Below are positions 57,691 to 63,561 of a stretch of 63,561 bases of DNA, one piece after another. The stretch lies in the NCBI RefSeq assembly GCF_000003815.2, contig NC_049988.1:22227308-22290868 (forward strand). The letters run 5' to 3'. Position numbers and translations under genes: made by a program. Every line of letters starts with the position of its first letter. Within the stretch, counting starts at the first letter, position 1. The notes under the pieces were generated by a model, which had not been told where the DNA came from, made no database searches, and saw nothing but the letters and a program-made list of their open reading frames with translations. The stretch is from Branchiostoma floridae. Taxonomy: Eukaryota; Chordata; Leptocardii; Amphioxiformes; Branchiostomatidae.

Positions 57691-60600
57691 ATGTCTTCCG
57701 AGGCGATGTCCAGTCTTACCGTGCTGCTGGACTGTATAAAGACCCAGAAAGACTGTCCTCAGGCACAGAAACAGGCTCTGGTGGCCCTCGCACACCTCTG
57801 CATGGAGAATGGTAGGTCAAACAAACAACACATCATTATGTTTTTATGCAGTTGTTTGTGCAAATTAAGATCAGTTTGGATATCAGGTTATACTCTTCAT
57901 TGCAAACCAGGTGTGCTAAGACATACAGGTGTTCATCATCATCATATCTGGCCGCTCCAAGTCCCAATCCAACAGCGGGCCACCTCGTTGGCCTCCCTTA
58001 GATCACTGTCTGAACAGCTGGGGCCGAGCTCACAGTGTTGCATCATGCAGGTGTTGTATTGTTTGTGGTTCGACTCCACAGGGGCAAGCAGCACTTGAGG
58101 ATTTGCCCCATTTCAGCATGTTATCACCGGTTTTCCCAGGTGTTAATGTCTAATGTTGTGGTATGCAAACCAACCAACCAACAAACTTGTCAAGGTGTGC
58201 ACATGTATTTCCATACCATCCAAGTTATATGAGAGATTCAATTAAACAAGTAGCCATTTCTTTTCATTGTTTTATTTATCTTATTTCAGACAACACCTAT
58301 GAAACAAGCAACGGTGGAGGATTGCCCACTAATATATATTAATAAGCATAGATGGAAATGTGGGAATATGTTATATTTTGGTTCATTAATGATCATACAC
58401 AATGAGAGGATGTTTTTCTATGTGCTGTCTTATCTATATGAATGTTCTGAGAACGCAGAACAATGCTGACACACAAATCGTCTATACCACCGTGACAATG
58501 TAACTTCACAATACTTGACAAAGTAATGCTCATGTTCTTGTCTGATTTAGACCAGAATGTTAACATATTTAGTGCTTCAAAAATGAGTGTTATATGCAGT
58601 TCTTTTTTCCTTTAGGTACACAGTTTGTGGTTTTAAACCTATTCCCTAGCATAATCTCACTGTAATTTGGTAATGTTACTTTCAGGAGAGGTGTGTGAGA
58701 GACTTCAGTATAAGGGAGGTCTGATGGCCATTCTGCACCTGGCTGTGTTCACTAAACATCTGGAGGTGCAACAGGCTGCCTTATATACACTCAGCTGTGC
58801 TGCACAGATCAACAGTAAGTAACACGCAGTAGGAGCCATAAGTCTTTTTATTCTATGGTTTATTGCAAGCTTAATTCATCAAAAGAAGTTCTAAGAAAGC
58901 AATAAGAAAACCCACCTTTGCCATGACTGGATTTCCATATCCCCTGTTAGGCTTAGGTCACATTTCCAAACTGGGGCCCGGCCGGGCAGCTTTAGGAAGC
59001 GAAAAGAATGATAGAAAAGACAACAAAAAACATAGAATGTCAAAATAAGATTCATGCCATGGGAATGATTTGTGTATATTTCTAGGTATACATTTTATTT
59101 TTCGTTTCTTAAAACATCCCGGCCGGGCCCCGGTTTGGAAATGTGACATAAGCCTTAGCAGGATTGTGCCAAAGTAAGCTGTCCAATGTTTTTAAAACCA
59201 TTCTGCCCAAACCATAAGGTTCCGGTTCGGAATTTCAAGTGTCCAGATATCTAAATAGTCCCTAAGAATAAGACGCAAATCAGAGGTTGTCTCCATAGTT
59301 TTAGCCCTAGATTTTTCGGCTATCGCTTTAAAAGTCTATAATCTTTTATACTTCTCCAAATGCTTGTTGTTCGTAGCGTTTTATGGTGTCGGAGATTTGA
59401 TCGTGCGGCGAACACTTCCTGGTATTAGTGCGCGCGATAGCGGTAAAGCGTTTCGTCGCCTGATTACCCAGATCATGCGTTCTATGTGCGTTTTGGGTGT
59501 TTTAGCGCCATCGGATCTTGCGGAAAACGTATCGGATAACTTTTTTTCCTTTTTACTCAGTATACAGAAGAAGTCTTGACCTTCATTGCCATATGAGTCA
59601 TTATCCCAGGAAAATTCATTTTTTCCGTGTAGTGGCCTGTAAAAAATGGCCCCAAATTAGCAATTTTTTTATGAAAAGCATATATTTTTGATGGTTTTTA
59701 CCAAAAATAACATTTCTACAGAAAATGTCAAATGAGTCTGTCGGTCAGCGACAACACACCCTTTTCCATCGGAAACATTGAATTATCCGAAAAACGGTGT
59801 TTTGAGAAGCGTTAGTGGTTTTCTCAGAGACAGTCAAATCGGCCCCAAATCCTAAAAAAAAACTCCGAACCGGAACCATAACACCCAAACTGTCAGATAC
59901 ATATAGGTCTTGTACTGAATATTATGACTGTATATATTTCCTGTCTATATTGTTGTTAGATACAGTCAAACCTGGCCAGGCAACGGTTCTGTCCATTTTA
60001 CATAGTTCCTCGGCAACCATTATCCTCAGTCCCTTGTGTGCCTGATGAGTCCACGTTTGACTGTAGCTTTCTATGAGTAGTAGGGTCTACATGGGGGGCC
60101 AGAAGAATACAACATTAAATATAATACACTAAAATCAAGGAATGTAATTATGCAAAATTTTGTCGCCTGTTTTCTCTACGAATTATGGGAAATCAAATGT
60201 CTATATATGCCTTACAGAAAAGATGATGCAGATTGTAGAACCTATTCTTAATGTGCTAATAGTGAATCAATCAAGACGTATATTTACTGTTTTCTCCCAC
60301 AGGAGCATGCCAGAGTAGGCTGTGCATCCCCCAAGTCTTTGCCTTCTTACAGTCCAAACTGTCGGACCAGCACAGCCTACCGGAGGTGAAGAGAACTGCA
60401 GCCTTTCTAGCTAACTGTCTGGCTTCAAATAATAGTAAGCAACATTCCTGTAGATGTAATATGCAATTGTACTTTCTTTAGGTCTTTGTCTTTAGCTTTA
60501 AGCCAGTATGTTTTTACGAATTGAGTAACTAGTACAAAGATTTGACCTTGGAATAGAGGTCTGTTGAATCATTACTTGTCTCTTATACTTTTATAGAAAT

Positions 60601-61594
60601 GATACAAAATGTGCAATACCACTTTTTCTTTCAGAGATATTTAAAGTAATTTTTATGAAAATTGTACTTTTGGAATCGTGGCCAACCGTCATTATAAAAA
60701 GGAATTTTCGTCAGCAAGAATTGCTCAAATTGTGTTTGAGTGAATGGTAAAGAATATTGAATATTGTTGATTTCAGGAGAGGGTCAGAGACTGGCGAGAG
60801 AGAGACAATGCATGCTGACCATGATTCAGCTCTTTGTGTAAGTAACTGTAGTAAGTAGAACTAGTGGTAGTGTGTAGTTTCCAGTATTTGATAATACTGC
60901 TGCTTGGGTCCCAGATAGGGGTTGCCAGCAGTCGGCTAGTCTTCACACTGTGTTTTTATTGGACAGAGCCAGATAAACAGTCGTTTACTCGTTTATTTCA
61001 TGTACAGTTCCTCCTCCCTCTGACCTATGCCACTAATGCCAGTGTGTTGTTTGGTTATTTGTTTGTTTCCTGTATAGTTCTTCCTTCCTCTTACCTATGC
61101 TACTAACACAAGTTGACAGAGCCAGCTAAACAGTTGTTTACTTGTTTATTTGTTTGTTTCCTGTACAGTTCCTCTCTCTCTCTCTCTTTCTCTCTCTCTC
61201 ACTCACCTACGCCACCAACACCAGTGGACAGAGCCAGCTAAACAGTCGTTTACTCATTTGTTTGATTGTTTGTTTCCTGTATAGGTCCTCTCACCTATAC
61301 CATCAACACCATTGAACAGTCTCAGCCTTCTAAACAGTTCAACAGTTAGTTTGTTTTCTGTACAGTTCATCCTCCCTCTTACATGTACCTATACATTGCG
61401 GATGCCCGATGGACAGAGCCAGTTGAACGATTGTTTACCTGTTTGTTTGTTTTTGTACAGGTCCTCTCTCCCTCTGACCTATGCCACCAACAGCAGTGGA
61501 CAGAGCCAGTTGGAAGGCCCACAGGACCAGGCCTTTGAGTTGTGGACTGCTGTCACCAATGGGCTCGCAGCATGTGTAAACAATCCACAGAACG
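57691..61594 (+). CDS. TERB1: TERB1-like gene, 5' part (runs off the window)
   Basis: Five exons join in phase: 57691-57811, 58686-58814, 60303-60434, 60777-60837, 61461-61594, with donors GTAGGT, GTAAGT, GTAAGC, GTAAGT and GTAGGA. The product begins MSSEAMSSLTVLLDCIKTQ and includes GGLMAILHLA..AALYTLS, ASNNREGQRLARERQC and AACVNNPQN. The order and spacing of GGLM, AALYTL, SNNR.GQ.L.RE and CVNNPQN match, from memory, the N-terminal armadillo-like region of vertebrate TERB1, which tethers telomeres to the nuclear envelope in meiotic prophase. The window ends in the intron after exon 5, so the rest (including the MYB-like end expected of the family) is not seen. A generic ARM-repeat protein is the alternative. 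Confidence 0.75.
59218..59877. mobile_element. TIR element in TERB1-like intron 2
   Basis: Inverted ends GGTTCCGGTTCGGA / TCCGAACCGGAACC flanked by ATAA on both sides (59214-59217, 59878-59881). It holds a 71-codon open frame at 59364-59579 that I cannot assign to any family. Confidence 0.6.
59963..60063. mobile_element. 101-bp mariner-like mini-MITE
   Basis: Ends CAGTCAAACCTGG / CCACGTTTGACTG with TA on both sides. Same end family as the element at 26071-27037. Confidence 0.75.
60961..61460 (+). repeat. Tandem repeats of the exon 5 acceptor region
   Basis: About five diverged copies of a roughly 100-bp unit: GGACAGAGCCAG, then GTTTACT..TTTGTTT, then TGTACAG followed by CCTCTGACCTATGCCAC. 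The real exon 5 (61461) begins with the last copy. A (TC)n expansion lies inside one unit (61168-61200). Confidence 0.8.
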
Positions 61595-62514
61595 GTAGGA
61601 GGTTCTTTGCTAAGTACTAATACTATTATGCCGGGGATGTCCCTGTGGCCCAACTGATAGCAGCTCAGTTGAGCTCCTCATTCCCAATATTTAGGAGACC
61701 CTGGTTTGATCGTTGGTAGGCTGCATTCTTCTTTCGGAAGGTTTGTAAAATGGTGGTCCTGTTTTTGAGGACGTGCCTTTATAACCTTAAAGGGAGAGGG
61801 CTTATAACAAACACCTCCCTGTAAAAATGTATGTTATATGTATTTCATCATTAATGAAATGTAGAAAATGCATTTATTGATTTTTTGGAACAATGTATTT
61901 TTTCCCTCTGAAGACAAATTCCAAAATTGTAGTTCAGTACAAACTGTGTTGTATACCATATTATCATATAGCCAGGCGCCGCGGACCAATCAGAAGGCCC
62001 CGTTCCACGTTGGTTATGACGCCGTAACACTTTGATTCCGGCCAGGCAGGTGCAAATTAACACCAGTGGTGTTAATTCATTTTGAATTAACACCAGTGGT
62101 GTTAATTCATTTTGAATTAACACCGGTGCTGGTGTTAATTCATTTTGAATTACAAAAATGTAACACCGGTGCGGCTGTTGATTCATTTTGACCAATCAAA
62201 AGGAACGAAAGAAAGGTATATGCAGGCATTGGCCAATAAAAAGGAGCAAAACATATGCCGGAGCAGACTGCAAGGGGGAATGGCTCCTTCTGTTAACATT
62301 GATAATGAGTTTTGTTTTTCTAAAAAGCCTGCAATGTTACGAATATTTTCTGTGGAAATTTTGGTTTCAAAATGCAATCTGTAATCTCCTTACATATGTA
62401 TGTACCAAATGTGAACTTTCAGAAATTCGACAAAGGAATTCACACGTATAGTACCAAGGGATCTATGCGTCATACAGGAATTTGCAAGTTTGGGTAGGCT
62501 ATATGATAATAACT
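61595..62514. other. Intron of the TERB1-like gene
   Basis: Begins with donor GTAGGA. Apart from the palindromic array I see no exon; the remaining sequence looks intronic, and the next exon must be beyond the window. Confidence 0.5.
62057..62200. repeat. Palindromic 30-bp tandem array
   Basis: TTAACACCAGTGGTGTTAA, a palindrome around one base, occurs at 62057-62075 and 62087-62105 (30-bp step), then an expanded form at 62117-62138 and a decayed fourth copy. The linker is TTCATTTTGAA. Confidence 0.85.
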
Positions 62515-62518
62515 TTAA

Positions 62519-63464
62519 CCCTATTCAGACCGGGCTTTTTTGGTCATCCCTGGACCGGGGGGGGGGGCTTTTGAGGCCCTCCACTTCTAAGTCCTATAAC
62601 TCTAAAACGACGTGCCGTAAGGCCACCAAATTTTTAGGACGTGACGTCGACATAATATCTGACAAGTATGTGACGTTTAACGTTACGTTGACGTAATATG
62701 ACGTAATTATGACGTCATCAATCTGATTATATTGGCCAAACCCATGAAAAAAGGGTATTCTCAGAAAACTTCAAGTTATGCTACAAAAATGTAACAACAA
62801 GTGCAGATAACAGAATAATAATGTTTGTTACGCTTTGTGTTGCCAATAGCAACATCGATGACGTCAAAATGACGTCATAAAATGACGTCATGCACATCTA
62901 AGATACGAGTTGGGCTCCGCCGTATTATATCCACCACCTTGAATTTTTAAAAATACTTTTTATGCAACAAATAATCACAAAGGGCAATGGAAATAGACTA
63001 AATTAATTCATTTAGATGTTTTTTGATGAAAAAATACCAGGTAGTTACAAATTTTAAGGGATAATTAGCTTGTTATTCTTGATCTGGCCAATCGGTCCGC
63101 CATCTTGGATTTTGGGCTGATGACGTCATCAAATTAGCATAATTTATGCATATATAATTATGAAAAATATGCTAAATAATATAAGATTATATTTATGTAA
63201 CAAAATCCCAGTAATATAGCAAATAAATGTGAAAAATACTATGTTAGAACCAAAAATAGTGATTTTTGGCAAAACTGCCTGTCAACAAACGGTTGCCATG
63301 GCAACAAGAAATAATGGAAAATTTGTCAAACTTCGTAGAATTGTTGCCAACAATATTTTAGGAAAACTCATTAAATTTGGTGGCTCTAGCGTAAGCCATT
63401 CTGGCGTTATAGGACATCGAAGTTAGCGCGGGCCTCAAAAGCCCCCCCCCGGTCTGACATAGGG
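62519..63464. mobile_element. piggyBac-like MITE
   Basis: TTAA at 62515-62518 and 63465-63468 brackets a 946-bp element with ends CCCTATTCAGACCGG / CCGGTCTGACATAGGG and inner inverted GGGGGCTTTTGAGGCCC. TTAA targets with CCCT starts are typical of piggyBac. The left end carries about 25 bp extra before the inner repeat. No transposase ORF. Confidence 0.75.
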
Positions 63465-63468
63465 TTAA

Positions 63469-63561
63469 TGCCCCGCCTTATCCTCGGTGTATATGGTGAG
63501 ATAATCCCTGGTCAGGTGCGATAACCACCTCATAAACCACCTCGTTTGCTACACTCACTCG
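63469..63561. other. Window end, intronic sequence
   Basis: Short stretch after the MITE with ATAACCACCTCATAAACCACCTCG; no exon signal. Confidence 0.4.

Noticed and set aside
59364-59579. 71-codon frame considered as a TERB1-like exon
   Set aside because: It lies inside a TIR element, lacks splice signals in phase with neighbours and shows no armadillo pattern.

Overview
This is eukaryotic (metazoan) genomic DNA. Coding sequence is split into short exons with GT-AG borders, introns carry CA/TG microsatellites, and the intergenic DNA is full of small TIR elements and tRNA-derived SINEs. The gene content (a tandem array of type II membrane C-type lectins with heptad-repeat necks, next to a TERB1-like meiotic gene) fits an invertebrate deuterostome. 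A lancelet (Branchiostoma) is my best guess; that is inference, not proof. A run of exactly 100 N (5919-6018) marks an assembly gap.

About 0.6-54.8 kb holds eight related C-type lectin genes. Gene 1 is on + and is broken. Genes 2-8 are on -: gene 2 at 7.4-10.1 kb, gene 3 at 13.0-16.9, gene 4 at 19.0-24.0, gene 5 at 28.6-32.6, gene 6 at 37.7-41.8, gene 7 at 43.7-48.1 and gene 8 at 52.2-54.8. I could build all seven minus-strand genes exon by exon, and every spliced CDS closes in frame (403, 462, 550, 416, 488, 536 and 405 residues). The protein plan is a cytoplasmic tail, one transmembrane exon (146 nt; 122 nt in gene 6), one coiled-coil neck exon of 14- and 17-residue repeats, one CTLD exon (396 nt in all seven), and a last exon that adds only three residues before the stop. 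Genes 3-7 start with a 40-nt exon (MPGGQQQ or a close variant) followed by two or six phase-1 cassette exons of 81-99 nt, most ending in an NPxY-like motif. Genes 2 and 8 instead have a single proline-rich tail exon.

The array grew by duplication. Genes 3-4 plus flank (about 10.1-27.5 kb) are copied directly as genes 6-7 plus flank (about 34.9-50.5 kb). Gene 2 (6.4-10.4 kb) is copied as gene 8 (51.1-55.0 kb). The left edge (about 34-5400) is an inverted copy of the gene 5 block (about 25.3-32.4 kb). Paralogous empty sites date several transposon insertions to after the duplications.

From about 56.6 kb to the right edge lies the 5' part of a + strand gene whose five exons match the N-terminal armadillo-like region of TERB1 (telomere-bouquet meiotic protein). 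It continues past the window. Its introns hold TIR elements, a tandemly repeated splice-acceptor unit, a palindromic 30-bp array and a piggyBac-like MITE.
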